A stretch of DNA of 64,000 nucleotides from contig NZ_CP152052.1 of assembly GCF_038637725.1 (NCBI RefSeq), positions 1,967,501-2,031,500 of the forward strand, read 5' to 3'. The notes beneath the pieces were generated by a model. It was not told the DNA's origin. It ran no database searches and was given only the letters and a program-made list of their open reading frames with translations. Below, in pieces: positions 24,600 to 33,846 of this stretch; within the stretch, counting starts at the first letter, position 1; every line of letters starts with the position of its first letter. The stretch comes from Psychrobacillus sp. FSL H8-0483 (lineage in GTDB: Bacteria > Bacillota > Bacilli > Bacillales_A > Planococcaceae). Position numbers and translations under genes: made by a program.

Positions 24600-25604
24600 A
24601 TGATGAACTATCCAGTATTAGTGGAAGAATATCGTGGAGGTATGCTTGAAAATACGCATATGGGGGTTGTTTGTGGCATTAATGAAAAAGGAGAGGTAAT
24701 TTATTCGGTTGGTGATGAAAATCATATGACTTTTTTGCGTTCTGCCGCAAAACCTTTCCAAGCAATTCCGGTTATTCAAAATGGAATTGATGAAAAATTT
24801 GGACTGACGTCAGAGGAAGCGGCATTATTTGCAGCTTCACAGCGTGGAGAAAGCTATCACTTGGAAGCGATGGAGTCGATTTTGCATAAAACTGGTATTG
24901 AAGAAGAGGAGTTTTATTGCTGTCCAACGTATCCATTGAATGACGAACCGAAAGCTGAATATCATCGCAAGCATGGAGAGAAACGTAAAATTTTTCATAA
25001 TTGCTCTGGAAAGCATAGTGGCTTTATGGCTTTAGCGAAAGTATTGGGGCATGAGGTTGATGGCTATTGGAAGCTGGAGCATCCCGTCCAGCAGTTAAGT
25101 CTTGCAGCGATGGCGGACATGGCGAACTATCCGAAAGAAGACATTGGGATCGGTATTGATGGCTGTGGATTTCCAGTTTATGTGATACCGCTACAACATA
25201 TTGCACAAGCATACTTGAAATTAGCTTGTCCAGACTTGATTGAACAACGAGAAATGAGAGAGGCAGTTGTTAAAGTTGCAAATTATATGAATGCACATCC
25301 TGAGATGATTGCTAGTCATGATTTTATCTGTACGGTATTGCTTGCAGATCCAAATATTGTTGCAAAAGGTGGAGCTAAGGGTGTTTACGGCTTTGCTTTG
25401 AAGAAGGAACGAATGAGTTTTGCGTTAAAAGTAATGGATGGATCCGAACTTGTATGGCCAAATATTGTTGCTTCTATTTTAGAACAGATTGGTTATGAAA
25501 ATCATGAGACAATTGAGCGTTTGTATGCATTATCGTCCAAAGTAATTATAAATGATAACGGAGAAGTGGTTGGAGAAAGAAAGACTGTATTTCAGTTAGT
25601 TTAA
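24600..25604 (+). CDS. Asparaginase of the Rhizobium-etli-type family
   Basis: Start ATG 24600, with AAAGGGTG a few bases upstream (334 residues); GTG 24594 in frame is less likely. The family signatures LRSAAKPFQAIPV (Ser/Lys), CSGKHSGFMAL and GIGIDGCGFPVYV match the thermolabile-asparaginase family (pfam06089), which is unrelated to AnsA/AnsB. Members hydrolyse Asn or related amides in the cytosol. It is the first gene of a four-gene run with an M17 aminopeptidase, CutC and a ROK kinase, spaced by no more than 27 bases. Confidence 0.85.
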   Translation: MMNYPVLVEEYRGGMLENTHMGVVCGINEKGEVIYSVGDENHMTFLRSAAKPFQAIPVIQNGIDEKFGLTSEEAALFAASQRGESYHLEAMESILHKTGIEEEEFYCCPTYPLNDEPKAEYHRKHGEKRKIFHNCSGKHSGFMALAKVLGHEVDGYWKLEHPVQQLSLAAMADMANYPKEDIGIGIDGCGFPVYVIPLQHIAQAYLKLACPDLIEQREMREAVVKVANYMNAHPEMIASHDFICTVLLADPNIVAKGGAKGVYGFALKKERMSFALKVMDGSELVWPNIVASILEQIGYENHETIERLYALSSKVIINDNGEVVGERKTVFQLV

Positions 25605-25630
25605 TAATAAGAGGAAAGGATGATTTGCAT

Positions 25631-27070
25631 ATGCTTATTACTGTTGGAAGCGAGCGGACTACAGAAGCAACAATCCATCTATGCTGGAAGACATCTGAGC
25701 CAATTGTTATCGCGGGGGTCGAACTAAAACCTCATATGAGGGAACGGGGAGCAGCTCATTTACTGTACGGTAGGGGTACAGAGTCACATCATTTAGTTAT
25801 TGGACTCGGTGAAGTAGCCGGAATTTCTTATGAAATACTGCGAAATGCCGCTGGAGTTGCAGCAAGGACGGTACAAAAGGAAGGCTTCCAAACAGTAGCC
25901 GTCCATCTTGAAGCGTTAAATATAATAGAAGAGATTAAGGAAAATGAAAACATAACCTCATGGACGGAAGGTTGGCTGTTAGGATCCTATCAATTCGACC
26001 GCTACAAGTCGAAGAAAAAAGTGTTTCCATTAGAGAAGCTACATATTATCAGTACGTCTACAGACGGGGAAGTAGCAGTACAAAAAGGAATAATTCGTGC
26101 TGAAGGAACTATGTTAGCACGTGATTTATGCAATGAACCTCCAAATATTCTTCACCCTGAATCACTTGTGGAGTTTGTAGAAACGCATTTTGCAGAACTT
26201 CCTGTTGATATTCATATTTATCGAGAGGAAGAACTAGTGAAACAGCAGATGAATGGGTTATTGACAGTTGGACAAGGAAGCAGTTATAAACCAGCGATGA
26301 TTGAACTGTCTTATGCAACTGATCCTAAGCAGCCACTTATAGTACTTGTTGGTAAAGGGATTACTTTTGATATGGGTGGCATGAATGTAAAGTCGGGCAG
26401 AGATATTAGTGATGCTCGTTTCGATATGGGAGGAGCTTGTGCGGTACTTGGAGCGATGGGTATTATTAGTCGATCTGGCATTCAAGCGAATATTACTGCA
26501 TTGATCGCAACTGCCGATAATATGCCTGATTCGCGCGCATTTGTACCTTCTACAGTTATCACTTATCCGAACGGGTTAACAGTGCAGGTCGGCAATACGG
26601 ATGCGGAAGGGAGACTTGTGTTAGCGGATGCTTTATTGCTTGCAAATCGTCTTGGCGCTAAGGAAGTAGTGGATATTTGCACGTTGACGGGCAATGTAGG
26701 AGAAGCACTTGGCTTAGGCATAGCTGGAGTCTGGGGAGATCAATCTTTTGTAGAGGAATTTGCTTCTATTGGAGAACAAAATGGTGATAGAGTTTGGCCG
26801 ATGCCATTGATAGATGAATACGAAGAACTGTTACATAGTGATTACGCTGATATGAATAATATGAGCTCCATTCCATATGGCGGTGCGATTGTGGCTGCGC
26901 TATTTTTGCGCCGATTTGTGGACCCGTCGATTCGTTGGGCTCATATTGATATGGCCAACACGGTGCAGTCCAAAGGTGATAAAGGCTATTATACAGCAGG
27001 TGCAACAGGGTATGGAACTCGTTTGTTAGTTGACTTTGTTCTGAGTAGACAGGAGGAGTTTTTCAAATGA
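25631..27070 (+). CDS. M17 leucyl-aminopeptidase family protein
   Basis: Start ATG 25631 has AAAGGATGA upstream (479 residues); TTG 25625 is in frame. The catalytic C-terminal half has GKGITFDMGGMNVKSG (Lys, Asp ligands), DMGGACAVLGAM and the hallmark NTDAEGRLVLADAL. The two-metal site residues are therefore present. It releases N-terminal amino acids from peptides and forms hexamers. It is coupled to cutC by an ATGA overlap. With the asparaginase it suggests breakdown of short peptides or amide-linked conjugates. Confidence 0.88.
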   Translation: MLITVGSERTTEATIHLCWKTSEPIVIAGVELKPHMRERGAAHLLYGRGTESHHLVIGLGEVAGISYEILRNAAGVAARTVQKEGFQTVAVHLEALNIIEEIKENENITSWTEGWLLGSYQFDRYKSKKKVFPLEKLHIISTSTDGEVAVQKGIIRAEGTMLARDLCNEPPNILHPESLVEFVETHFAELPVDIHIYREEELVKQQMNGLLTVGQGSSYKPAMIELSYATDPKQPLIVLVGKGITFDMGGMNVKSGRDISDARFDMGGACAVLGAMGIISRSGIQANITALIATADNMPDSRAFVPSTVITYPNGLTVQVGNTDAEGRLVLADALLLANRLGAKEVVDICTLTGNVGEALGLGIAGVWGDQSFVEEFASIGEQNGDRVWPMPLIDEYEELLHSDYADMNNMSSIPYGGAIVAALFLRRFVDPSIRWAHIDMANTVQSKGDKGYYTAGATGYGTRLLVDFVLSRQEEFFK

Positions 27071-27762
27071 TGTTAGAAATTATAGCTACAAGCTTAGCAG
27101 ATGCGATTGCTGCAGAGAGTGCTGGTGCAGATCGCTTGGAACTATGTTCAGCCTTATCTGAAGGAGGGTTAACGCCGAGTTTAGGGTTGATAGAAGCAGT
27201 AGTTCAAGGAGTTGATATTCCGGTTCATGTCATTGTCCGACCGCATAGCCGGACCTTCCAATATGACGAGGAGGATGTAGCTGTCATGCTAACAGATATT
27301 CGTCATATTAAGAAGGTCGGAGCTGCAGGTATCGTTATTGGAGCATTAGATGAGGATAATAAAGTGAATACAGGGGTCATTTCGCGTTTATTGATGGAGA
27401 GTGGGGATATGAATGTCACTTTCCATCGTGCTTTTGACGAAATCGACGATCAGTTGGAAGCATTAGAAGTAATTGCTACGTTTCCACAGATTCAACGAAT
27501 TTTAACTTCTGGAGGACAAGCACCTGCACCGGAGTCTGCTGAACAACTGAAAAAGTTAGTCGATAAATCCAAAAATACATCTATCCAAATTTTAGCGGGG
27601 AATGGAATGAACCCAGAAACGTTATCAGCCTTAGTTAAGGCAACTGGATTGGAAGAAGTACATTTTGGGTCAGCAGTTCGTACGAATAGAAGCTTTATGT
27701 ATCCGATTGATGAGGCCGTTATTACAGACATAAAAAGCAATCTTCAGCAATTGAGAAAATAG
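27067..27762 (+). CDS. cutC: CutC-family protein
   Basis: This 231-residue TIM-barrel protein overlaps the peptidase stop by 4 bases (ATGA). Conserved blocks include SAGADRLELCSALSEGGLTP, PVHVIVRPHSRTFQY, NVTFHRAFDE, RILTSGGQAP and EEVHFGSAVR. CutC was named for copper homeostasis in E. coli, but that role is disputed and many relatives sit with sugar or peptide catabolism genes. Its position between a peptidase and a ROK sugar kinase fits an enzymatic role better than copper handling; that is inference. Confidence 0.9.
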   Translation: MMLEIIATSLADAIAAESAGADRLELCSALSEGGLTPSLGLIEAVVQGVDIPVHVIVRPHSRTFQYDEEDVAVMLTDIRHIKKVGAAGIVIGALDEDNKVNTGVISRLLMESGDMNVTFHRAFDEIDDQLEALEVIATFPQIQRILTSGGQAPAPESAEQLKKLVDKSKNTSIQILAGNGMNPETLSALVKATGLEEVHFGSAVRTNRSFMYPIDEAVITDIKSNLQQLRK

Positions 27763-27787
27763 ATTGGGAGAATTCGAGGGATCGGTA

Positions 27788-28735
27788 ATGGAACAGAATA
27801 TGGAATATATTGTTGGAGTAGATCTTGGTGGGACAAAAATAGCAACGGCATTACTCGATCTCAATGGGAAGATATTGCGAAGAGTGCGCAATGAAACTAC
27901 TCCCCTTAAAAGTGCAAAGGAAGTGATCGATTGCTTAATACATTCGGTTCATAAAGTTCGTGGCGATATACCTATCACTGGAGTTGGCGTTGCATCACCG
28001 GGAGCGGTTGATACAAAACGGGGAATTATTTTGAATGGAGCCAATTTGCCGGAGTGGGTCAATATTCCACTTCGTCAGGAGATGGAAAGTCAGCTAGAGC
28101 TCCCTGTTCAAATCGCCAATGATGCAAATGCAGCTGCTTGGGGAGAGTATTATGCAGGAGCTGGAAAAGGTTCTAAAACAATGGCCTATATTACGATTAG
28201 TACTGGCATCGGTTCGGGAATCATCTTGGATGGTCGGTTACTGCTTGGTAGCAATGGTTACGCTGGAGAGCTAGGACATACAATGATTGTACAAGATGGG
28301 CAACTATGCGGCTGTGGACAGTTAGGTTGTTGGGAAGCATATGCATCAGGTACATCCATTGCACGAATTGCAAAGGAAGCTGCTGAGAAAAAGTTTTCAT
28401 TGATGACAGAATTAGCGGCGCAAGACGGTACAGTAATTGGGGCAAAGCATCTGTTCAAAGCTGCTAGTCTTGGGGATTCAGTTGCTATTGGCGTGATAGA
28501 TGAAGCGACCTCTTATATAGCTTCGGGATTGAAGAATGTGATACATACATTTAACCCAGATTGTATTGTAATCGGTGGCGGGGTGAGTCTGGCCGGTGAT
28601 GATTTATTTGCACCAGTATTGGAGAAAACGAAAAGACTTGTTATGGAACCTTACCGTGAAACGTTCCGTATCGTACCTGCACTGCTAGGCGAGGATGTGG
28701 GAGTAGTGGGGGCAGCAACTTTGAGTTTTACTTGA
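27788..28735 (+). CDS. ROK-family sugar kinase (glucokinase-like)
   Basis: Start ATG 27788 has GAGGGATCGG upstream (315 residues). The ATP-binding DLGGTKIATALLD lies at the N-terminus, and the catalytic IANDANAAAWGEYYAGAG and a zinc motif C-x-C-x4-C (LCGCGQLGCWEAYASG) are present. HTFNPDCIVIGGGVS ends the ATP site. ROK kinases phosphorylate glucose, fructose or N-acyl amino sugars. The last place in an asparaginase-peptidase-CutC operon hints at an amino-sugar or glycopeptide substrate. Confidence 0.88.
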   Translation: MEQNMEYIVGVDLGGTKIATALLDLNGKILRRVRNETTPLKSAKEVIDCLIHSVHKVRGDIPITGVGVASPGAVDTKRGIILNGANLPEWVNIPLRQEMESQLELPVQIANDANAAAWGEYYAGAGKGSKTMAYITISTGIGSGIILDGRLLLGSNGYAGELGHTMIVQDGQLCGCGQLGCWEAYASGTSIARIAKEAAEKKFSLMTELAAQDGTVIGAKHLFKAASLGDSVAIGVIDEATSYIASGLKNVIHTFNPDCIVIGGGVSLAGDDLFAPVLEKTKRLVMEPYRETFRIVPALLGEDVGVVGAATLSFT

Positions 28736-28746
28736 TTGGTTGTTAG

Positions 28747-28787
28747 ATCCTTAGTTTCGAATAGTTTCGAAAACTAAGGATTTTTTT
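28747..28787 (+). terminator. Operon terminator
   Basis: ATCCTTAGTTTCGAA, a short loop and TTCGAAAACTAAGGAT are followed by TTTTTTT, 12 bases after the ROK stop. Confidence 0.85.
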
Positions 28788-28846
28788 GGTTGTTTGAGCA
28801 ATTGGATAATGAATTGCATCTTTTATCGTATGGATCAATAGGAAGT

Positions 28847-29119
28847 CTATTCTAATCCGAATCTTTTCGCAGAACGTGCTCGAGCTCGCTCTGCTTCTAT
28901 TTCTCGATCACGAGGCTCGGCGTTCGTGACGAGTGTGTCGAATAGATGCTGTGTGGCAATAGCTACTTCCTGAACGGCACGATTAAAAGCGTCCTCATTT
29001 GCCTGCGAAGGCTTATTGAAACCCGAGACTTTACGCACATACTGAAGTGAAGCAGCATAAATTTCATCATCAGTAGCTGGAGGTTCAAAGTTAAATAATG
29101 TTTTTATGTTGCGGCACAT
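28847..29119 (-). CDS. DUF2277-domain protein
   Basis: Start ATG 29119 has AGGAGTGG 5 bases upstream (90 residues); an ATG 9 bases earlier overlaps the ribosome site. The full-length sequence matches DUF2277 (MCRNIKTLFNFEPPATDDEI; ERARARSAKRFG). It is a small helical cytosolic protein of unknown function found across actinobacteria and bacilli, with an Arg-rich C-terminus. The Cys2-Arg start is conserved in the family. It is a single gene, convergent with the ROK operon. Confidence 0.85.
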   Translation of the reverse strand: MCRNIKTLFNFEPPATDDEIYAASLQYVRKVSGFNKPSQANEDAFNRAVQEVAIATQHLFDTLVTNAEPRDREIEAERARARSAKRFGLE

Positions 29120-29215
29120 GGAGTCCACTCCTTTTGTTGTTTTCTCGATTGTAGCATATTCTTTTTTTATGAGATAATTTAACTAGATAGCCAGAATAAT
29201 ACGAGGAGGGGAATT

Positions 29216-29827
29216 ATGTACATTCCTAAATATTTTAAAGTGACAGATATAAATGAAGTAAGAGAGTTTATTCAACAAAACTCATTTGGAACGATTGTTA
29301 CAACGAAAAAAGGAAGACCAATTGCCTCTCATTTACCTTTTGGTTTTAGTAAAGTAGGGGATGATTACTATATAAAAGGGCATATGGCTTATGGAAATCC
29401 CCAATGGAGAACATTTGAAACGAATGAAGAAGTGCTCATTATGTATCAAGGGCCGCATGCCTATATTTCCTCTTCCTGGTACGCTCATGAAAATGTTCCA
29501 ACGTGGAATTATCAAGCAGTACATGTATATGGAGCAGCGAGTATTTTAAGTGAAGAAGAATTAAAAGAAGATCTTACACAAATGCTAGAAAAATATGAAA
29601 AGCATCGTGAGAATCCAGTTTTATGGGATACGCTTTCTCCAGAAGTTTTAGAAAATGAGCTAAAAGGTGTTGTTGGATTTAAGATTAAAGTAAAAGAAAT
29701 TCAAGCAGCCTATAAATTAAGTCAGAACCGTAACGAGGAAGATTACCGTCATATCATTGAAAAGCTAAATGAGGAAGAAGACCAAAATGCTCACGAAGTT
29801 GCAAATGTGATGAAAAAGAGATTATAA
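29216..29827 (+). CDS. paiB: PaiB-type FMN-binding protein
   Basis: This 203-residue protein has AGGAGGGG before its ATG. The flavin-reductase-like split-barrel is seen from MYIPKYFKVTD through FGTIVTTKKGRPIASHLPFG, and PHAYISSSWYAHENVPTWNY is the hallmark of the PaiB family. In B. subtilis PaiB was described as a negative regulator of sporulation and protease genes next to the acetyltransferase PaiA; no paiA is adjacent here. The mechanism remains unclear; FMN binding is family knowledge. Confidence 0.9.
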   Translation: MYIPKYFKVTDINEVREFIQQNSFGTIVTTKKGRPIASHLPFGFSKVGDDYYIKGHMAYGNPQWRTFETNEEVLIMYQGPHAYISSSWYAHENVPTWNYQAVHVYGAASILSEEELKEDLTQMLEKYEKHRENPVLWDTLSPEVLENELKGVVGFKIKVKEIQAAYKLSQNRNEEDYRHIIEKLNEEEDQNAHEVANVMKKRL

Positions 29828-29840
29828 AGTTAATGTTAGA

Positions 29841-29872
29841 GTACTGGATTCTAGCAAGATTCCAGTACCTTA
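29841..29872 (+). terminator. paiB terminator
   Basis: GTACTGGATTC, loop TAGCAA and GATTCCAGTACC, then TTATT. Confidence 0.7.
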
Positions 29873-29997
29873 TTAATATACATTTGTGCTAATACTGCTT
29901 TTTCAATAAACGATAGGTTACTTGTTGTGTAAGTGGTTGAGTGACAGGTTTTCATATGATTACAAATTGTTTTAGAATCTCGTACCTTTCATGAAAA

Positions 29998-30045
29998 AAG
30001 AGCAGCTGAAAGTGATCCTGTCACTTTTAGCTGCTCTTATGTTTT
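29998..30045. terminator. Bidirectional terminator
   Basis: AGAGCAGCTGAAAGTGA and TCACTTTTAGCTGCTCT pair around CCTG, with A-run and T-rich flanks. Confidence 0.75.
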
Positions 30046-30126
30046 TAAGGTACTCGTGTAACATAAAGTAATCGGAAACTATAACATCACCGCAAAATTA
30101 TTTTCCAGGTGATAATTCACTTTCAG

Positions 30127-30647
30127 TTACCCACTTATGATTTTCACTTTTTCACCCTTAGATGTGTAATCAACCATGTAAACCGTAGTTTGTTCTGCTG
30201 AATCAATTGTTGCAACAGCACCATCCATGCCTTCCATATGATTTGCTTCTAATATAAAGCGATCATTAGCGGCAAAAGGTTGTTCCCCAGCTCCTTTGAG
30301 TTCCTCATAAATGACCCATTTATGATTAGATACTTTACCTCCACCAGTCGTTGGAGTATAAGTTACAGGATAAACAGTAGTACTGTAAGAACCGACAATT
30401 GTCGCTTTAGCCCCGTTCATACCTTGCATATGATCTGTTTTCATATTGCTTGGCTCCCAAGAGGATATGTTGGATTTGATTTTTCTTGTAAGCCTTCAGG
30501 TAACTCACCAGAATTTGTGTGATTCATATGTGCCTGTTCTTCTGTGTCTACGTGATTTGTCTGGTGTTCTTTTTGATTATCACCACAAGCGACAAGTTCG
30601 AGTGCAGTACTAACGGTTGCAATGCCTATACCGATTTGTTTTTTCAT
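30127..30647 (-). pseudogene. YdhK-family lipoprotein gene, single frameshift
   Basis: The first frame has a lipoprotein signal with lipobox LVAC and continues through a His/Met-rich part (HQTNHVDTEEQAHMNHTNSG). It stops at QAI near 30441 (reading leftwards). The other frame picks up immediately as MKTDHMQGMNGAKATIVGSY with two DUF1541 repeats (HMQGM; HMEGM). Adding one A in the AAGCAATATG stretch restores Q-A-N-M-K, so a single-base deletion broke the gene. YdhK proteins are envelope lipoproteins often near copper genes, which fits copZ next door. Confidence 0.85.
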
Positions 30648-30705
30648 TTTCCATCTTCCTCACATGTATTAATGGGTGTACGTTGAAGACATTTACAAGG
30701 TTTGA

Positions 30706-30915
30706 TTATTTAGCTACTACGTAACCATGGCTTTCGATTGCTGCTACAACTTGTGCGACTGCTATTTGTCCTTTGTCGAATACAACAGCTACTTCACCAG
30801 ATGCTACATTTACTTGAACATCTTCGATACCTTCTAATTTACGGATACTTCCGTCTACTTTGTTTCCGCAGCTACCACATGACATGCCTTGTACGTTTAA
30901 TGTTACGTTTTCCAT
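30706..30915 (-). CDS. copZ: CopZ copper chaperone (HMA domain)
   Basis: This 69-residue single heavy-metal-associated domain has the metal site GMSCGSCGNKVD (CxxC) and a full beta-alpha-beta-beta-alpha-beta pattern (VNVASGEVAVVFD; AIESHGYVV). It carries copper in the cytosol, normally to a P-type ATPase, but no copA or csoR is in the window. An AAAGGAG site precedes the ATG. It is intact although its neighbours on both sides are decayed. Confidence 0.9.
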   Translation of the reverse strand: MENVTLNVQGMSCGSCGNKVDGSIRKLEGIEDVQVNVASGEVAVVFDKGQIAVAQVVAAIESHGYVVAK

Positions 30916-30944
30916 AATATAATTGCTCCTTTTAAGTGATTTTG

Positions 30945-31384
30945 TACAGCAGGGGGGTATATGGACGATAAGAAAATAACAGCATACTTAAACGCATTTG
31001 GTAATAGAAGTGATTGGAGTTTTTTTAACAAATAGCTTGGCCCTTTTATCAGATGCAGGTCATATGCTAAGTGATTCTGTTTCATTAGCGATTGCATTAA
31101 TAGCCTTTATATTAGGTGAAAAGGTTGCAAGTAAAGAGTAAAACATATGGATATAAACGATTTGAAATTTTAGCAGCTGTGCTAAATGGAGTCACATTAA
31201 TATTGATTGCCTTATTTATCTTTTATGAAGCAATCCAGCGATTTGCTAACCCACCGGAAGTAGCGACAACAGGAATGCTTATTATTAGCAGTGTCGGATT
31301 GTCGGTTAATATTCTTGTTGCGTGGATTATGATGCGTGGTGGCGATACAGAAGAAAACTTAAATATGCGAGGAGCATATCTTAG
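30945..31384 (+). pseudogene. Cation diffusion facilitator (CzcD-type) gene, truncated and frameshifted
   Basis: Pieces in different frames read LTNSLALLSDAGHMLSDSVS then LAIALIAFILGEKVASKE, which has the family HxxxD metal site. YGYKRFEILAAVLNGVTLIL and NLNMRGAYLS follow. CDF proteins export Zn2+/Co2+/Cd2+ using these His/Asp residues. At least two frameshifts are present, the N-terminus is damaged, and homology stops after GAYLS, where it joins a reversed metallochaperone fragment. It is dead. Confidence 0.8.
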
Positions 31385-31505
31385 TAGTGACTTTAAAGTA
31401 ATTTGCTTTAAGATTTTAGCTTTATTATTACAAGACGGACAAACACCATTATTTTCGTTTTTTATTTCTTTTGGATTACTACTACAACAATAAATACTGT
31501 TTACG
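31381..31505 (-). pseudogene. Fragment of a CopZ-type metallochaperone gene
   Basis: Read leftwards, the frame gives SIYCCSSNPKEIKNENNG then VCPSCNNKAKILKQITLKSLL. This parallels the N-terminus of the intact gene at 18157 (CPSCNNKGKKLKIITLKSML). There is no start codon and the homology ends where the CDF remnant begins, so two broken genes were joined tail-to-tail by deletion. Confidence 0.7.
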
Positions 31506-31741
31506 GAAATGTTTTGTTGTACACGCAATTATTTTAATATTTTTCCTGTCGAAGAAGCTAGATGACGGGGAAAAGTTGAAGGGATTTTCTGTTTCTTTCT
31601 CAACGAATCGTTTTCAAACTATCTTCTTGCAAATCTAAATTTTGAAATTACTACAACGGGCTTCAAAAGTAATGATTTGTTCATTTTCAGTTTATATAGG
31701 CAGTTTATTATGTGTTTATATAAAGAATGGAGGAGTTAATA
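31506..31741. other. Gap without recognisable gene
   Basis: This AT-rich sequence lies between the metal-gene debris and the ABC permease. Only short open stretches without starts are seen, and no clear promoter motif. A GGAGGAG ribosome site at its end belongs to the permease. Confidence 0.5.
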
Positions 31742-32776
31742 ATGAACCTTGCTTGGAAAGAAATTAAGAAAAACAAAGTAAGATTTTTGATTTTAGGTTC
31801 TATTGTGTTTCTTGTTAGTTTACTAACTTTTATTATTTCAGGTTTGGCAAATGGATTATCACAAGACAATGCTGCCCTTATTAAAGATTTACCAGAAGGG
31901 CAATTTTATATGAATGAAGATGCAGATGAAACTTATAATCTGTCAAGAATAGATAGCAATATCCAAGATGAAATATTAAACAAACAAAAGGATGCTGTGG
32001 CGTTTTCAATTCAAATGGGCTTTTTAAATGATGAGGCTGATAAGCAACAGAGTATTGCCTTTGTGACATCCACCGATTCAAATTTATTTGAAAATGTTAA
32101 ACACGAGGAAATTATTTTAGATAGCTCATTGAAGGATAAAGGTATAAAGGTTGGAGATACATTAACTAATAATCAATTTAGTGGCAAGTTTGTTGTAAAG
32201 GGATTTGTTGATCAAAAAAAATATAGTCATGCTCCTGTCGCTTACATCAGTATGGAGGATTACAAAGAAATTTACCGAGTTGAAGAAATGCAATTAGTTT
32301 TCACACCAAAAGGGGATTCTTCACAAGAATTCACTGGGCTACAATCATTTTCAAAGAAAGATTTTCTCAATACCATTCCAAGTTATAGCGCAGAACAGAT
32401 GTCTTTAAACATGATTGTTTGGTTTTTAGTAGTAATTAGTGGAATGTTGTTTGCAATCTTTTTCTACATGATGAACGTTCAAAAAATTGGTTTATACGGT
32501 ATTTTAAAAGCAATAGGTTTAAAAACAAGTAGGTTATTCAAAATGATTTGGACGCAGATGGTTGTTATTACAGTAATTTCACTTGTTTTGTCTATTACAC
32601 TCAGTCAAGTTTTTAATATGATTGCGCCTGAGGGTATGCCTTTTAGTTTAACGCTTAAAACAACTGGGCAATTGTCTATAGTATTCCTGATTATTGGATT
32701 TATTGGAGCTACACTCTCAGGAATTCAAATAAAAAAAATCGAACCATTACAAGCGATACAGCAAGGAGAGGTTTAA
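31742..32776 (+). CDS. FtsX-like ABC exporter permease (HrtB-like)
   Basis: Start ATG 31742 with TGGAGGAG upstream (344 residues). The topology is one N-terminal helix (FLILGSIVFLVSLLTFIISG), a ~190-residue extracytoplasmic domain and three C-terminal helices ending in KIEPLQAIQQGEV, the classic FtsX/MacB arrangement. The length, opening and segments such as YGILKAIGLKTSRLFKMIW resemble staphylococcal HrtB, the haem-efflux permease, but this is similarity by eye. It is followed one base later by its ATPase. A haem- or peptide-sensing two-component system is not adjacent. Confidence 0.82.
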   Translation: MNLAWKEIKKNKVRFLILGSIVFLVSLLTFIISGLANGLSQDNAALIKDLPEGQFYMNEDADETYNLSRIDSNIQDEILNKQKDAVAFSIQMGFLNDEADKQQSIAFVTSTDSNLFENVKHEEIILDSSLKDKGIKVGDTLTNNQFSGKFVVKGFVDQKKYSHAPVAYISMEDYKEIYRVEEMQLVFTPKGDSSQEFTGLQSFSKKDFLNTIPSYSAEQMSLNMIVWFLVVISGMLFAIFFYMMNVQKIGLYGILKAIGLKTSRLFKMIWTQMVVITVISLVLSITLSQVFNMIAPEGMPFSLTLKTTGQLSIVFLIIGFIGATLSGIQIKKIEPLQAIQQGEV

Positions 32777-32777
32777 T

Positions 32778-33464
32778 ATGACACTATTTACAATTGATAA
32801 AGTTAGAAAATCGTTTACTAATGGTGAAGTAAAGGAAGAAATATTAAAAGGAATTAATCTTTCTCTTAGAGAAGGGGAGATAACAGCATTAGTGGGTGCA
32901 TCAGGCTCTGGTAAAAGTACACTTCTTACTATAGCTGCGGGACTTCAACCTACATCAGATGGGCAAGTAATATTCGAAGGAAAAAATATGACTACCATGA
33001 GTTCAGAGCAAGTTCGAAAAGTACGAGCAAGTAAATTTGGTTTTGTCTTTCAATTTGCACATCTTGTTCCATTTCTTACGGTAGAAGAACAACTAATGCT
33101 AATGCTAGATGTTTCTGAATCGAAATTAAAGAAACATGAACAAAAAGAAGAGGTTAATAGATTACTAAAATTAGTTGGGATGGATCATCGGAAAAATGCC
33201 TATCCTTCCTCATTGTCAGGTGGGGAGAAACAGCGAGTTGCAATTGCTCGTGCAATAATTCATAAACCTAAAGTTCTCTTCGCAGATGAACCAACGGCAA
33301 GTTTAGATTCAAAAAGATCTAAAGATGTTATGTTGTTAATCAAAGATTTAACTAAAACACTTAATATTACTACTTTAATGGTTACACATGATGAAGAAAT
33401 GCTTTCTTATGCTGATCAAATAATTAAAATGAGCGATGGTCTAATTTTGCAAAATGTAAATTAA
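32778..33464 (+). CDS. ABC transporter ATP-binding protein (HrtA/LolD-like)
   Basis: This 228-residue protein has Walker A GASGSGKSTLL, Q-loop FVFQFAHLVPFLTV, signature LSGGEKQRVAIARA, Walker B VLFADEPTASLDS and an H-loop VTHDEE, all intact. The MacB/LolD/HrtA subclass partners FtsX-like permeases in mechanotransmission or substrate extrusion. It starts 1 base after the permease stop, so the two are coupled. The FQFAHLVPFL stretch is like HrtA. The substrate is unproven. Confidence 0.88.
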   Translation: MTLFTIDKVRKSFTNGEVKEEILKGINLSLREGEITALVGASGSGKSTLLTIAAGLQPTSDGQVIFEGKNMTTMSSEQVRKVRASKFGFVFQFAHLVPFLTVEEQLMLMLDVSESKLKKHEQKEEVNRLLKLVGMDHRKNAYPSSLSGGEKQRVAIARAIIHKPKVLFADEPTASLDSKRSKDVMLLIKDLTKTLNITTLMVTHDEEMLSYADQIIKMSDGLILQNVN

Positions 33465-33539
33465 ATCCTTAAAATTCAGGATATAATTTTGCAAATCTGG
33501 AACATTAAGCGTCTATAACAAAAAATTAAATAGCAACTC

Positions 33540-33572
33540 TTAAGAGCGTTCCACTAGGAGCGTTCTTTTATT
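33540..33572 (+). terminator. Terminator of the ABC exporter operon
   Basis: AAGAGCGTTCC, loop ACTA and GGAGCGTTCTTTTATTTT pair with minor mismatch and are followed by T. Confidence 0.6.
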
Positions 33573-33846
33573 TTGGTATTATAATATTCTTTGGATTTTA
33601 ATACAATTGCGCATAAAAATGCACGCAACTACTCATTTTTATATTTGAATTGTCAAGAAACAAGTATGAAAAGGAGTTATTTTAGATTCATTGACAACAA
33701 CAAAAAAAACAATAAGATGATATACCTTCTGTTAATTCTCCAAATTTGTTTAGTAATCCAAAAAAATATTATTTATTATCTTTTTGTATATTTTTCTATA
33801 AGTTAGACAACATTAACAGTAGTAAATGAAGAATGGAGGGATTAGG

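Noticed and set aside
33591-33806. 71-codon open frame after the ABC exporter
   Set aside because: No ribosome site, very AT-rich with biased Asn/Ile/Tyr content, and no recognisable family; it is treated as non-coding.
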